Source: Hymenobacter cyanobacteriorum (lineage in GTDB: Bacteria > Bacteroidota > Bacteroidia > Cytophagales > Hymenobacteraceae). Taken from it: DNA of 64,000 bases. The translations under genes were made by a program, and so were the position numbers. The notes below the pieces were generated by a model. It did no database searches. It was given only the letters and a program-made list of their open reading frames with translations, and was not told the origin of the DNA. Shown here piece by piece: positions 25,993 through 35,810 of the stretch (its first letter is position 1; each line of letters starts with the position of its first letter). Location: positions 868,001 through 932,000 of the forward strand of contig NZ_JALBGC010000001.1 in NCBI RefSeq assembly GCF_022631375.1, written 5' to 3'.

Positions 25993-27070
25993 ATGACCCA
26001 AGACCAGATTAAGGACTTGAAGGGCCGCGCCGAGGCCCTGAGGAGGTATCTTTGACTACGATACCCGCAAAGAACAACTAGCCGCCTACGAGGCGAAAAC
26101 CACCGCTCCCGGCTTCTGGGACGACTCGAAAGCCGCCGAAGCCACGCTCCGCGAAATCAAGCCCATTAAAACCTGGACCGACGATTTCGAGGCCGTGCAG
26201 CAAACGCTGGCCGATACCGAAGTGCTCTACGATTTCTACAAAGAAGGCGACGTGTCGGAAGCCGAAATGCAGGCCGACTACGACGCCACCCTGCAGAAGG
26301 TAGAAGCACTGGAATTCAAGCGCATGCTGTCCGACGAGGAAGACCAGCTTTCGGCCGTTATCGACATCAATCCCGGGGCCGGCGGCACCGAAAGCCAGGA
26401 CTGGGCCGAAATGCTCATGCGCATGTACATCATGTGGGCCGAAAGCCACGGTTTTGGCGTGAAGCAGCTCAGCTACCAGCCCGGCGAAGGCGCGGGCATC
26501 AAGTCGGCCTCGCTCGAAATCGACGGCGATTTTGCCTACGGCTACCTCAAAAGCGAAATCGGTGTGCACCGCCTCGTGCGCATGTCGCCCTTCGACAGCA
26601 GCGGCCGGCGGCATACTTCGTTCGCATCCGTATTCGCCTACCCGGTGATTGATGACACCATCAACATCGAAATCAACCCCGCCGATATCTCCTGGGATAC
26701 CTTCCGGGCCGGTGGCGCGGGCGGCCAGAACGTGAACAAGGTCGAAACCGCCGTGCGCCTCACGCACGCGCCGTCCGGCATCATCATCGCCGTGCAGATT
26801 GAACGCTCGCAGCTGATGAACAAGGAGCACGCCCTGCGCATGCTCAAATCGCGCCTCTACCAGATTGAGATGGACAAGCGCCACGCCGAGCGCGATAAGG
26901 TCGAAGCGACCAAAAAGCGCATCGATTTCGGCTCGCAGATTCGCAACTACGTGTTGCATCCCTACAAGCTCATCAAAGACCTGCGTACCGGCATCGAGCG
27001 CACCGACGTGCAGAATGTGCTGGATGGCGATTTGGATGAGTTTATCAAGGGCTTTCTGATGCAGAGTTAA
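25993..27070 (+). CDS. prfB: Peptide chain release factor 2, with programmed +1 frameshift
   Basis: Terminates translation at UGA and UAA. Zero-frame ATG 25993 encodes 20 residues (starting [11 protein letters not shown]) and ends at TGA 26053. A +1 shift after CTT continues at GAC 26054 to the stop at 27070, about 358 aa in all. The shift site is AGGAGG-TAT-CTT-TGA-C, with an intact Shine-Dalgarno-like element two codons before the slip, as in E. coli. Downstream are the anticodon-like SPF motif ([11 protein letters not shown]) and GGQ ([12 protein letters not shown]). The shift is an autoregulatory device, not a sequencing error. Followed by a bidirectional terminator. Confidence 0.96.
26041..26056 (+). 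promoter_or_regulatory. prfB recoding site
   Basis: AGGAGGTATCTTTGAC: purine-rich Shine-Dalgarno-like hexamer at 26041-26046, slippery CTT at 26050-26052, in-frame TGA at 26053-26055, and C following the stop, which weakens termination. Confidence 0.95.
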
Positions 27071-27128
27071 GCTTGCATTGGTAGCGCGACCAGCGAGCCA
27101 AATACTCATCCAGCTTAGTATAGGACAT

Positions 27129-27162
27129 AAAAAAAGGCCGTCGAAACCGACGGCCTTTTTTT
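27129..27162. terminator. Bidirectional terminator between prfB and susD
   Basis: 15-bp stem AAAAAAAGGCCGTCG/CGACGGCCTTTTTTT with a four-base loop. A/T runs on both sides serve converging prfB (plus) and susD (minus). Confidence 0.85.
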
Positions 27163-27177
27163 ATGCTTCCAGGCAGT

Positions 27178-28614
27178 TTAGAACTTATCCCAGAAAATCT
27201 TCGTGCTCACTTTGTCACCACCGATTGCCGCCGAAGCAGCGGTGTAGCTAGCCTTGTTCAGGTTTTGCTCGATAACCGGATAAGTGAGACGCAGCGGCAA
27301 AACACTCAGGGCCTGACCCGGAGCAGTCAGCACCGGATAATCCAAGCGGCGATACTCACGCCATGCGTCAACGGGCTGGCCATAGAGGGCAATCCATTTC
27401 TGAATGCCGATTTTCTCTTTGTAGCTGCCGGTCGTGCCTGCGGTAGCATAAGCAACGCTGGGCTGAGCCAGGTACGTAGTAGCGCTGGCAGCCGAGCCAC
27501 CCCACTGCTGGATAGAAGCCGTTACCGCGCTGTTGTAGTGCGAAGCTGCAGTACCACCCACGGTGAAACCTCTTTCTACCGACTCAGCCAGCAGGAACTC
27601 TACTTCCGAATACGAAAGCAGTACGCCTGGCAAGGTCGGGTCTTCCAACTTTGCACCAGGTGCCGAGTAGGTAGCGTAGTTGTTGTTGGTGCCATAAACG
27701 CCACCACGGTATGTGCCGTTGGCAGCCAGCTTAAAGTAGCTGCTGCGACGGGGGTCATTCAGCGCGTTGAGACGGTTGATGAACGTGTTAGCGCCAACGA
27801 AGTCATAACGGCCGCTCTGAATCAGGTCTTCCCACAGCGGATTCGTGCTGGGAGCAGTCGAGAGGAAGTTGAGCTGGGCGTTATCAGCATTGCTGGTGAA
27901 TACCCCGGGAGCAGCCTCCTGAGCATATTGCTTTGCTTTAGCAGCATCGGCATCGGCAATGGTCAAAGCCATGCGCAGCTTCAACGAGTTAGCAAACTTC
28001 TTGAAGAGTGCCACATCGCCGTGGTAGTACAACTCGCCGTTGCCGTCGAACGAACCATTGCTGTCGTCCATGTTAGCAATGTCCGTGGTGAGACGGGCAA
28101 ACAAATCGTTGTAAATAGTTGCTGCATCATCGTAGGCTGGCAACGGGTTGCTGATGTCCAGCGCTTTCGAGTACGGGATGTTGCCAAAGGTGTCAACCAG
28201 CGTAGTCCAGCCGTAAACCTCCAGCACATCGGCAATGGCAAGCTGGTTTTTGCGCACCGACTCAGAAATGAGCGGGTCTGCAGCAATTACCCTCCTAGCC
28301 TCACGCAAGTCGGCCAGAGCATCGCGGTAAAAAGCCGTCCAGAAAGTCCCGGGGATAGGACGCGAAGACAGGTTGTAGATGCTTTCGTCGAAATACGTGG
28401 TCTGAGCCCAGTACTGTACGTACAGGCGGAAGTTGTTCAGGTTCACGTTCGTGCTGGTCACGTTACGGGCCAGGGTACGCTCAGCATTTGCAACCAACGT
28501 TACGCCGGGGGCTTTGGTGGCAGTCTTGGGGTTTACGTTGTATTCCTTCAGGCTATCCACGCACGACGTAGCCAGGAAGAGGGCCGTCGAGCAAAAGAGA
28601 AGAGTCTTTTTCAT
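27178..28614 (-). CDS. SusD/RagB-family outer-membrane lipoprotein (SusD-like 2 type)
   Basis: A 478-aa surface lipoprotein that caps the SusC channel and binds oligomer substrates. Lipoprotein signal with LATSC (Cys18), then SLKEYNVNPKTAT, and TPR-like helices (for example FWTAFYRDALADLREARRVI). The KEKIGIQKWIALYGQPVDAWREYRR motif region is typical of the SusD-like 2 subgroup. It starts 12 nt after the susC stop, so both come from one transcript. No glycoside hydrolase, protease or sigma/anti-sigma pair is nearby, so the substrate cannot be inferred. Confidence 0.93.
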   Translation of the reverse strand: MKKTLLFCSTALFLATSCVDSLKEYNVNPKTATKAPGVTLVANAERTLARNVTSTNVNLNNFRLYVQYWAQTTYFDESIYNLSSRPIPGTFWTAFYRDALADLREARRVIAADPLISESVRKNQLAIADVLEVYGWTTLVDTFGNIPYSKALDISNPLPAYDDAATIYNDLFARLTTDIANMDDSNGSFDGNGELYYHGDVALFKKFANSLKLRMALTIADADAAKAKQYAQEAAPGVFTSNADNAQLNFLSTAPSTNPLWEDLIQSGRYDFVGANTFINRLNALNDPRRSSYFKLAANGTYRGGVYGTNNNYATYSAPGAKLEDPTLPGVLLSYSEVEFLLAESVERGFTVGGTAASHYNSAVTASIQQWGGSAASATTYLAQPSVAYATAGTTGSYKEKIGIQKWIALYGQPVDAWREYRRLDYPVLTAPGQALSVLPLRLTYPVIEQNLNKASYTAASAAIGGDKVSTKIFWDKF

Positions 28615-28626
28615 TACAGTATAAGA

Positions 28627-31600
28627 TTAGAACCGGAAACGAAGGTTGGCACCCAAAGAGCGCACAGCAGGGAACGAACCCGAAGAGTAACCCTGACCCA
28701 GGTTGCCCGAGCTCAGCATGTCTTCCGGGTCAGCATCGGGCAGGTTCTTGTGGATAATCCACAGGTTGCGGCCGATTACCGAAAAGTCGATGCCCTTTAC
28801 AGCACCCATTTTCGACACCAGGCCGGACGGGAGCGAATAGGTCAGCGATACTTCACGCAGCTTCACGAAGCTGGCATCGTACACGAATGCTTCGTTGGGG
28901 TTACGCAGGTAGCCATACAGGCCGTAGTTGGTGTTGCTGGTGCGGGTGGTGTTAGCTTGACCCGAAACATCTACACCGTTGATAACAGTTCCAGGACCGT
29001 ACACACCGGGCAGAATTACGCCGCCGCTGTTAGCAGCGTAGCTGCCGTCGGCGTTGCGAACGATGGGGCTACGCGAAGGATTGCCCAGGTCGTTATCACC
29101 AGCAGTTTCCGGGGTCATGCCCGTAGCCAAACCGTAGTAGCGGTCGAGCGAGAACACCTGACCACCCTGACGAACGTCAACCAGGAAGTACAGCGAAATG
29201 CCTTTGTAGCTGATGGTGTTCGACACGCCACCTTTCCACTTGGGGTTGGGGTCGCCGATGATTTCGTTGGCGGTAGCCGTCTGGTTGTAGTAAGCAGCGG
29301 TAGCAAGCGTACCGGCAGCGTTTTTCGTCACGCGAATCGTCTTCTGGCCATTGCCATCGTAAACGAAACGGGTGCCACGCAGCGAGCCGAACGGCTGGCC
29401 AACGGTAGCGTTCGAGGTAACACCACCCTGGTACGAAGCCAGTACGATGTTGTCGAGGCCTTCGGTCAGCGAAATTACCTGGTTGCGGTTGGTGTACCAG
29501 TTAGCATTAATCGTCCAGGTTACGGCGCTGGTTTTCACCGGCGTCAAGAACGCACCTACTTCTACACCGCGGTTGCGGACTTCACCGGCGTTCACGTAAC
29601 GCTGGCTGTAGCCGGTGGCCGTCGAGATGTTGAGGGGGATAATCTGGTTGATGGTGTTCTGCTGATAAACCGTGGCATTGAAGCCAAGGCGGCTGTTCAG
29701 GAAGTTCATTTCAACACCGCCTTCAAGGCTGCGGGTACGCTCGGGCACCAGCGCTTCGCTGTTCTTGGTGTTGGGCAAGCTGAAGAGCGGTACCGAGCCG
29801 AACGGCGTGGGCTTGGAGTAGTAGTCGTACACGCTCAGAGCGGGAGCACCCTGGCCTACTTCAGCATAGTTTACGAAAGCTTTGCCGTAAGACAACCACG
29901 GCGCAGCATCCTTGGTCAGTTCCGAGAAAGCGAAGCTCAGAGCGGCGGAAGGATAGTAGAAGGCATTTTTGGAAATTGGCAGGGTGGTCGATTTGTCCCG
30001 ACGCAGGGTCAGGTCGAGGAACACCATGTCGCGCAAGCCGAAAGTTGCGCTACCGAATACACCGTCAACGCCTACTTTGTACTGGCTTTCCGAAGGAGGA
30101 GTCAGGGGGTCAACCGAGTTCGAAAGCGAATACAGGCCGGGAACCGACAGACCGTTGTTGGTGAAGGCGAAAATAGAGTTGAAGGACTGGCGACGCATGT
30201 TGGTACCCAGCAGGCCTTTGAAGGAGAAACCTTCGGTAATGTTAGCCGAGAAGTTACCAATCAGGTCGAAGTTGGCTTCTTTAAAGTTGTTGTTGAAGCG
30301 CGAGTATTCCGATACGCCTACGCTGCCCACGGCAATGCGCTCTTCCTGCATTTCGCTGTAGGTATCGAGGGTAACACGACCCAATACGTTAAACCAATCA
30401 GCAAACTTGTAGGTAGCGGCTACGTTGCCGAAGTAACGGTCACGACCGTCGGTTTCGTAGTTCTGTTCACGTACCCAGTAAGGGTTGTTCCAGTAGATGG
30501 GCTTCAGGTTGTCCGGGTCGGCGTAGTTCCAAGTAGCGTGGTAGCCACGGTCAGCGTTGCGCTCATAAGCAGCTTTCTGCTCCTTAATGTCCACGTTGGT
30601 CTGCCACCACTGACGCATGTTGGTCAGGATGTTGCCATCGCCATAGCCCGTGCCGTAGCGGCCGCGGCCCTGCACGTTGGTGTAGTTGATGGAGGCGCTG
30701 GTGGTGAGGCGGGGGGTCAGGTTCAACGAACCCGAGAAGTTGATGATGTTTTTGGTGATTTTGCTGTTCGGCATTACCCCGCGGTCATCGGTCCGGTTGT
30801 AGCCCAGCTTGAAGTAGCCGGTTTCGTTGCCACCATCAATTGTGATGCTGTTGTTGAGGGTGCTGGCGGTTTCGAAGAAAGTCGAGGCACCGTTGGCAGC
30901 AGCTACCCACGGCGTAGCCTTTTTGTAGTTGGGGGAAGTGGGGTCGAACGAATCCCACTGGTACACCAGCAAGCTGGGGTTGAAAGCACCACCGTACGAA
31001 GCGTCTTCCGACAGCGGCGCAACGAGTTCTTCTTTGCCGTTGCCCTGAATGTCGCGATACAGAAAGTATCCAGTAGGGTCTTCGTAGTAGGTGCCGTAAC
31101 CAGCGCCGTAGCGCGTCTGGTGCTTGATGAAGGTGCTCTTGTCGATGCGACCCAGCGTAGCGCCGGTGTTTACCGTCACGTTCAGGCCACGCTTGCCTTT
31201 CTTGGTCGTAATCAGGATAACGCCGTTGGCGGCACGCTCGCCGTAGAGGGCGGTAGCAGCAGCACCTTTCAGTACCGTGGTCGAAGCAATGTCGTCGGGG
31301 TTCAAGTCGGCTGCGGCGTTGCCGTAGTCGTAGCCACCGCCACCGGTAGCTTGGCCGCTGCCGTTGGTGTTGGCGTTGCTAATCGGCACACCATCCACTA
31401 CGAACAGGGCCTGGTTGTTGCCGAACAGGGATTTGGTACCGCGAATTACAACGTTCGACGAGCTGCCCAGGCCGTTGCTCTGGGTGATGTTCAGACCAGC
31501 TACTTTGCCAGCCAGACCGTTCACCGCGTTTGGGTTACGAGCAACCGTGATGTTCTGCCCATCAATCTGCGTAGCCGAGAACGGCAGCGAGTTGCGGCTT

Positions 31601-31944
31601 CTTTCCACGTTCAGAGCCGTTACTACTACTTCACCGAGTTGCTTGGCATCGGGTGCCAGTGCAACATCGAAGGTAGAGTTGGCACCAATCGGCAGCTCCA
31701 CGGTTACGAAACCGATTGAGCTAATGGTAAGCGTGGTTGCCGTGGCCGGCGCGCTCAACGAGAACGTGCCGTCTACATTGGTTGAAGCACCCACAGTGGT
31801 ACCTTTCACAAGTACCGTCACCCCGGGCAGGCCCTGACCGTTGGACCGGTCAGTCACTCGCCCGGAAAGGGAGCGGTTTTGAGCATGAACCTGCTGCAAC
31901 AGGCCGGTCATCAGTAAGAGGACCATGAAAAAAAAGTGTTTCAT
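28627..31944 (-). CDS. SusC/RagA-family TonB-dependent outer-membrane transporter
   Basis: A 1105-aa TonB-linked barrel. Signal peptide 1-21 (ending QVHAQ), carboxypeptidase-D-like domain about 24-100 (SLSGRVTDRSNGQGLPGVTVLVKG), plug domain with NAVNGLAGKVAGLNI and VVIRGTKSLFGNNQALFVVDGVPI, the ATALYGERAANGVILITTK box, then the barrel, ending with LGANLRFRF. No N-terminal STN domain, so direct signalling to an anti-sigma factor is unlikely. ATG 31944 is chosen for the signal peptide. Upstream is a TACCTTG -7-like element with a TTG 21 nt before it. Confidence 0.96.
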   Translation of the reverse strand: MKHFFFMVLLLMTGLLQQVHAQNRSLSGRVTDRSNGQGLPGVTVLVKGTTVGASTNVDGTFSLSAPATATTLTISSIGFVTVELPIGANSTFDVALAPDAKQLGEVVVTALNVERSRNSLPFSATQIDGQNITVARNPNAVNGLAGKVAGLNITQSNGLGSSSNVVIRGTKSLFGNNQALFVVDGVPISNANTNGSGQATGGGGYDYGNAAADLNPDDIASTTVLKGAAATALYGERAANGVILITTKKGKRGLNVTVNTGATLGRIDKSTFIKHQTRYGAGYGTYYEDPTGYFLYRDIQGNGKEELVAPLSEDASYGGAFNPSLLVYQWDSFDPTSPNYKKATPWVAAANGASTFFETASTLNNSITIDGGNETGYFKLGYNRTDDRGVMPNSKITKNIINFSGSLNLTPRLTTSASINYTNVQGRGRYGTGYGDGNILTNMRQWWQTNVDIKEQKAAYERNADRGYHATWNYADPDNLKPIYWNNPYWVREQNYETDGRDRYFGNVAATYKFADWFNVLGRVTLDTYSEMQEERIAVGSVGVSEYSRFNNNFKEANFDLIGNFSANITEGFSFKGLLGTNMRRQSFNSIFAFTNNGLSVPGLYSLSNSVDPLTPPSESQYKVGVDGVFGSATFGLRDMVFLDLTLRRDKSTTLPISKNAFYYPSAALSFAFSELTKDAAPWLSYGKAFVNYAEVGQGAPALSVYDYYSKPTPFGSVPLFSLPNTKNSEALVPERTRSLEGGVEMNFLNSRLGFNATVYQQNTINQIIPLNISTATGYSQRYVNAGEVRNRGVEVGAFLTPVKTSAVTWTINANWYTNRNQVISLTEGLDNIVLASYQGGVTSNATVGQPFGSLRGTRFVYDGNGQKTIRVTKNAAGTLATAAYYNQTATANEIIGDPNPKWKGGVSNTISYKGISLYFLVDVRQGGQVFSLDRYYGLATGMTPETAGDNDLGNPSRSPIVRNADGSYAANSGGVILPGVYGPGTVINGVDVSGQANTTRTSNTNYGLYGYLRNPNEAFVYDASFVKLREVSLTYSLPSGLVSKMGAVKGIDFSVIGRNLWIIHKNLPDADPEDMLSSGNLGQGYSSGSFPAVRSLGANLRFRF

Positions 31945-32501
31945 GTAAAAGTGGAAGTGGTGAGTGAAATGTAAAAAGGTGAAAAAAAGAAAACGGGAAC
32001 TCGTAAAAGAGTAATCCGTTGGCAAGGTATTACAAGTTTTTTTGTTACGCCAACATTAACCCTTCATTTCGACGCTTATTAGCCATACCAACCCATTCAA
32101 ACCATTGATTACAGGGCAAATTCATTACCCAGGGATGCATGTACCTGCGGGCCAGTTCTTCTAAATTCAGTCGATTGAAGAGTTGACGCGCACAAGTCTC
32201 AATTGTGAGTAACTAGGCTGATTCTTTGACTGATTCAGCATCAATTCCAGCAGCGTTGGTAAATATATAGCACAAAATCAATAAATATCAAAACCTGCTG
32301 CCTTTCTGCATTTAAAGTGCCGGCATTAAAAAAGTGCGTTGCCTTCATATGCTGTACATTATATAAGCTTTATATGCTCTGAAAACGACTTGACAGCCCA
32401 AGGGTATGGGAGCCAACCGCAACCCCCGCAAGCCCGCTCCCGTTAAGCTCCTCAACCAGCCACCGAGCTGGCATTGCTTTCCACTTTCCATACCCACCCT
32501 C
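31945..32501. other. A/T-rich intergenic region upstream of susC and the YflT-like gene
   Basis: A 557-nt divergent gap, clearly A/T richer than the flanks. It holds the probable susC promoter (32023-32053, minus strand) and an A/T-rich plus-strand stretch (32260-32380) with short symmetric pieces such as ATATAAGCTTTATAT near 32361. I see no convincing gene or RNA in it. Its size suggests that more regulators bind here than elsewhere in the window. Confidence 0.5.
32023..32053 (-). promoter_or_regulatory. Candidate susCD promoter
   Basis: Minus strand TTG (32053-32051), 21-nt spacer, then TACCTTG (32029-32023), one T short of TAnnTTTG. The leader would be about 70 nt. Confidence 0.4.
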
Positions 32502-33362
32502 ATGAATACCAACGATTCGAACAACCCGCAAAACTCCGGTACTGGCGCAGGCGCTAACTACGGCACCAGCAACACCGGCACCGGCATGGGCAACAGCACC
32601 AGCCTGAGCAACGAAAGCACCAGCTACAATGCTGGCACTGGCTCGACTTCGGGCACGGGCGTGAACTCGGCCTCGGGCGCTTCGGCAGCTAATCCTACGA
32701 ATAATGTTGACGGCGACGATTTCAGCGCCACTGCCAAAGGTGCCGCGGTAGCTGGCACTGCTGGTGCTGTAGTAGGCCGCGCCATTGACGGCGTACAGAA
32801 CACGGCTGACAGCGCGGCTCATGCCGTAACCGGCGAGCCGTACCGCGATGGCAGCACGATGAGCGGCATGTTCCGTGACCGCAGCAGCGCCGAGAAGGCT
32901 TACCAGTCGCTGCATTCGCGCGGCTACGGCAAAGACGATGTGAACCTGCTGATGTCGGACGAAACCCGCAAGACGCACTTCGGCGAAGATACCGCTCATA
33001 CCGACCTCGGCGATAAGGCCATGGAAGGTGCCGGCGTAGGCTCGGCCATTGGTGGCACGGCTGGCGCTATCATTGGTGCTATCGCCGCCATTGGTACTTC
33101 GGTAGCATTGCCCGGCCTGGGCCTCATCATTGCCGGTCCTTTGGCAGCTGCGCTGGCTGGTGCCGGTGCCGGTGGCCTCACGGGTGGCCTGGTAGGCGCA
33201 CTGGTTGGCTCGGGCATCCCCGAAGAGCATGCTGCGGAGTACGAAAGCGGCATCAAAGACGGTGGCATTGTGATGGGTGTGAAGCCCCGCAACGCCGATG
33301 ATGCCAAATACTTCGAAGAAGAATTCCGCCGCCACAACGGCGACAAAATTTACAAATACTAG
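32502..33362 (+). CDS. Stress-type protein with YflT-like domain and glycine-zipper segment
   Basis: A 286-aa protein. Residues 1-70 are low-complexity Asn/Gly/Ser/Thr (NSGTGAGANYGTSNTG). The YflT/general-stress-17M-like part begins with MFRDRSSAEKAYQSLHSRGYGKDDVNLLMSDE. It is interrupted by a long Gly/Ala-rich hydrophobic stretch (about 170-245, GAIIGAIAAIGTSVALPGLG) that can span a membrane as a glycine zipper. The end is GGIVMGVKPRNADDAKYFEEEF. Such proteins are usually stress-induced; the exact role is unknown. ATG 32502 is chosen because the upstream in-frame segment is A/T-rich leader. A terminator follows at 33394. Confidence 0.75.
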   Translation: MNTNDSNNPQNSGTGAGANYGTSNTGTGMGNSTSLSNESTSYNAGTGSTSGTGVNSASGASAANPTNNVDGDDFSATAKGAAVAGTAGAVVGRAIDGVQNTADSAAHAVTGEPYRDGSTMSGMFRDRSSAEKAYQSLHSRGYGKDDVNLLMSDETRKTHFGEDTAHTDLGDKAMEGAGVGSAIGGTAGAIIGAIAAIGTSVALPGLGLIIAGPLAAALAGAGAGGLTGGLVGALVGSGIPEEHAAEYESGIKDGGIVMGVKPRNADDAKYFEEEFRRHNGDKIYKY

Positions 33363-33393
33363 TCTGGTCGCAGGTTCCGGCCTGTTAGTCAGC

Positions 33394-33427
33394 AAAAAAG
33401 CCTTTCCCGTCCGGGAAAGGCTTTTTT
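33394..33427 (+). terminator. Intrinsic terminator after the YflT-like gene
   Basis: Stem AAAAAAGCCTTTCCCG/CGGGAAAGGCTTTTTT, two-base loop. Confidence 0.85.
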
Positions 33428-33558
33428 ATTGCAACCTTCGCCCGAAATACCGGGTTTGTAGTAGTGTTGGCGGCTACGGCTACACCGGGGCTCTCAATCC
33501 CATCGCCAAGGCTTTTTTGCGTTTGAAGTCATGTGCTTCCGCAGCCTGGCAACCTTCG

Positions 33559-33566
33559 TATATTTG
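33559..33566 (+). promoter_or_regulatory. Candidate -7 element of the Prc-type protease gene
   Basis: TATATTTG, full TAnnTTTG match, 29 nt before the ATG at 33596. Confidence 0.45.
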
Positions 33567-33595
33567 ATTTTCATCCTGCTTTTTTCTTTTTGCTG

Positions 33596-35761
33596 ATGTC
33601 TTCTCCCCGCTTGAAGGTCGGGCTGTATGCCTTTTTGGTGGCAGCCGTGTTTGTTCTGGCCTCGTACCGCCTGCTCCACCGGGCCGATTCGGCGGCACCT
33701 ACTAAGGACCAGGTGCTGATTGGCACGATGCTCCAGGGGCTCTCGGCGGCCCATTACCAGCCCGAGCGAGTTGATGACAACTTCTCGAAACGGGTTTTTG
33801 ACCTCTACCTGAAGCACCTCGATTACCGCAAGCAGTTTTTGCTGGCAACCGACGTGGAACAGTTGCGCCGCTACCAGACGCAGATTGACGACGAGGTGAA
33901 GAACGGCACGCATGAATTTCTGGACCTTAGCACCAAGCTGATGGCCGACCGCACGAAAGAAATGCAGGGCCTGTACCGGGAAATCCTGGCCAAGCCGTTT
34001 GATTTCACGGTAGATGAGTCTTTCCAAACTGATTTCGAGAAAGCGCCTTTTCCGGCTGATAAGGCCGCTCAGCGCGAGTTGTGGCGCAAGCTGCTGAAGT
34101 ACGAAACGCTGAGCCGGGTTTCGGAAATGATGGAAGCCCAGGAGAAAGCCAAAGTATCCAAGCCCAGCGGCGCCACGGCGGCGCCCGCGGCAGCCAACTC
34201 GGCAGCTCCTACGGCGGCCGAGCCCGTGCGCACCCCGGCCGAGATGGAAGCCGAAGCCCGCAAACGCGTGCTGAAGTACTACGACGACCAGTTTGCCGAA
34301 ATGAATGACGTGGATGTGAACGAGCGACTGGCAACTTACGCTAATACCATTGCCAATACCTACGACCCGCACACCGAATATTTTGCGCCCAAGGCCAAAG
34401 AAGATTTTGATTACGAAATGACGGGCCGTTTCGAAGGCATTGGGGCTACCCTGAAAGAAAAGGATGGCCTTATTTACATCGAGGAGATTATACCGGGCTC
34501 GGCTTCGGCGCGGCAGGGAGAGCTGAAGAAGGGTGATGCGATTCTGCGGGTAGCCCAAGGTGCGGCCGAGCCGGTGAGCGTTGAGGGATGGCACACCATT
34601 AAAGCAATACCGCTGATTAAGGGCAAAAAGGGTTCGGAAGTGCGCTTGACGGTGAAGAAGCCCGATGGCAGCACCAAGATTATAGCCATCATCCGCGACG
34701 TGGTCGAAATTGATGAGAAATATGCCCAGTCGTCGGTTATTACAGACCACGGCCAAAAGATTGGCTACCTGCGCCTGCCCGGCTTTTATGCGGACTTCAG
34801 CGACAACGGCGGTCGCAATTCGGCCGATGACGTGCGCAAGGAGCTCGCGAAGCTGAATGCGGAGGGTGTAAAAGGGGTGGTGATGGACCTGCGCTTCAAC
34901 GGGGGCGGCTCGCTGGGCGATGCCGTGTCGATGGCCGGCCTGTTTGTAAACAGTGGCCCCATCGTGCAAACCCGCGACGGCCAGGGCCACACCCAGGTAC
35001 TGACCGACAACGACCCCCGCGTGCAGTACAGCGGCCCGCTGGTGATATTGGTGAATAAGTACAGTGCCTCGGCGTCGGAGATTCTGGCAGCTGCTATTCA
35101 GGATTATCACCGCGGCGTGATTATGGGCTCGACCAGCACTTATGGCAAAGGCACGGTGCAGCGCATCTTCGACCTCGATGAGGCGTTGCCTTCGGAACTG
35201 AACAGCGTGAAGCCCATTGGCTCGCTGAAACTGACGACTCAGAAATTTTACCGCGTAAATGGCGGCTCGACCCAATTCAAGGGCGTGGTTTCGGATATTG
35301 TGGTGCCTGACCTGTATTCTTATCTTGATGAGGGTGAGAAAGAATCGGACTACCCGTTGAAATGGGACGAGATTCAGCCGGCCCGCTACCGTACGTGGGA
35401 CTCGCCTCCGGCGCTCGATAAGCTGCGCGCTAACAGCAAGGGGCGCATTGCCACCAACCCCAGCTTCAAGGTGATGGATGAAATGGTGAAGAGCATGCGC
35501 AAGCGCAAGGACGAAACGGTAGTTTCGCTGAAGCTGAGTGCCTACCGTGCCGAACAGCAACAAGCCAAAGCCATTTCGGACCGTTACGAGGCCGCGCAGA
35601 AAACGGCTACTGACCTGGCGTTCTCGCCGCTGGCCGCCGATGTGCGCGCCGTGAACGGCGACACAGTGAAGGTGAACCGCGCCGCTCGCTTCACGCGCGG
35701 CCTAAAGAAGGATATTACCATCGGCGAAGCTGTGGCCGTGATTCAGGACGAGTTGAAATAA
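33596..35761 (+). CDS. prc: Carboxy-terminal processing protease, Prc/Tsp type
   Basis: A 721-aa periplasmic serine protease anchored by an N-terminal helix (about 8-24). Domain order: Prc N-terminal helical domain (about 35-240, interrupted by an Ala/Pro/Ser linker), PDZ domain (about 265-355, FEGIGATLKEKDGLIYIEEIIPGSAS), S41 catalytic domain, and a C-terminal Prc helical domain. The catalytic dyad is Ser in NKYSASASEILAAAIQDY and Lys in STYGKGTVQ. ATG 33596 precedes the anchor directly. Likely trims the C-termini of envelope proteins such as PBPs. Followed by a strong terminator. Confidence 0.94.
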   Translation: MSSPRLKVGLYAFLVAAVFVLASYRLLHRADSAAPTKDQVLIGTMLQGLSAAHYQPERVDDNFSKRVFDLYLKHLDYRKQFLLATDVEQLRRYQTQIDDEVKNGTHEFLDLSTKLMADRTKEMQGLYREILAKPFDFTVDESFQTDFEKAPFPADKAAQRELWRKLLKYETLSRVSEMMEAQEKAKVSKPSGATAAPAAANSAAPTAAEPVRTPAEMEAEARKRVLKYYDDQFAEMNDVDVNERLATYANTIANTYDPHTEYFAPKAKEDFDYEMTGRFEGIGATLKEKDGLIYIEEIIPGSASARQGELKKGDAILRVAQGAAEPVSVEGWHTIKAIPLIKGKKGSEVRLTVKKPDGSTKIIAIIRDVVEIDEKYAQSSVITDHGQKIGYLRLPGFYADFSDNGGRNSADDVRKELAKLNAEGVKGVVMDLRFNGGGSLGDAVSMAGLFVNSGPIVQTRDGQGHTQVLTDNDPRVQYSGPLVILVNKYSASASEILAAAIQDYHRGVIMGSTSTYGKGTVQRIFDLDEALPSELNSVKPIGSLKLTTQKFYRVNGGSTQFKGVVSDIVVPDLYSYLDEGEKESDYPLKWDEIQPARYRTWDSPPALDKLRANSKGRIATNPSFKVMDEMVKSMRKRKDETVVSLKLSAYRAEQQQAKAISDRYEAAQKTATDLAFSPLAADVRAVNGDTVKVNRAARFTRGLKKDITIGEAVAVIQDELK

Positions 35762-35810
35762 GGGCCGTATCAGCGGTTGCAGTATTGCTCCCGGATTTCC
35801 AGGTTAACTA

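Noticed and set aside
26041..26055. Frameshift sequencing error in prfB
   Set aside because: The shift site matches the known programmed +1 recoding signal exactly (SD-like element, CTT, TGA, C), so it is biological.
27163..31719. A 1518-codon open frame on the plus strand across susD and susC
   Set aside because: It lies antisense to the clearly recognisable SusD and SusC genes and shows no domain pattern. Such frames arise from the high GC content and codon bias of the real genes.
33494..35563. A 689-codon minus-strand open frame across the Prc-type protease
   Set aside because: The plus strand has PDZ, S41 and the catalytic Ser/Lys; the opposite frame has no recognisable content.
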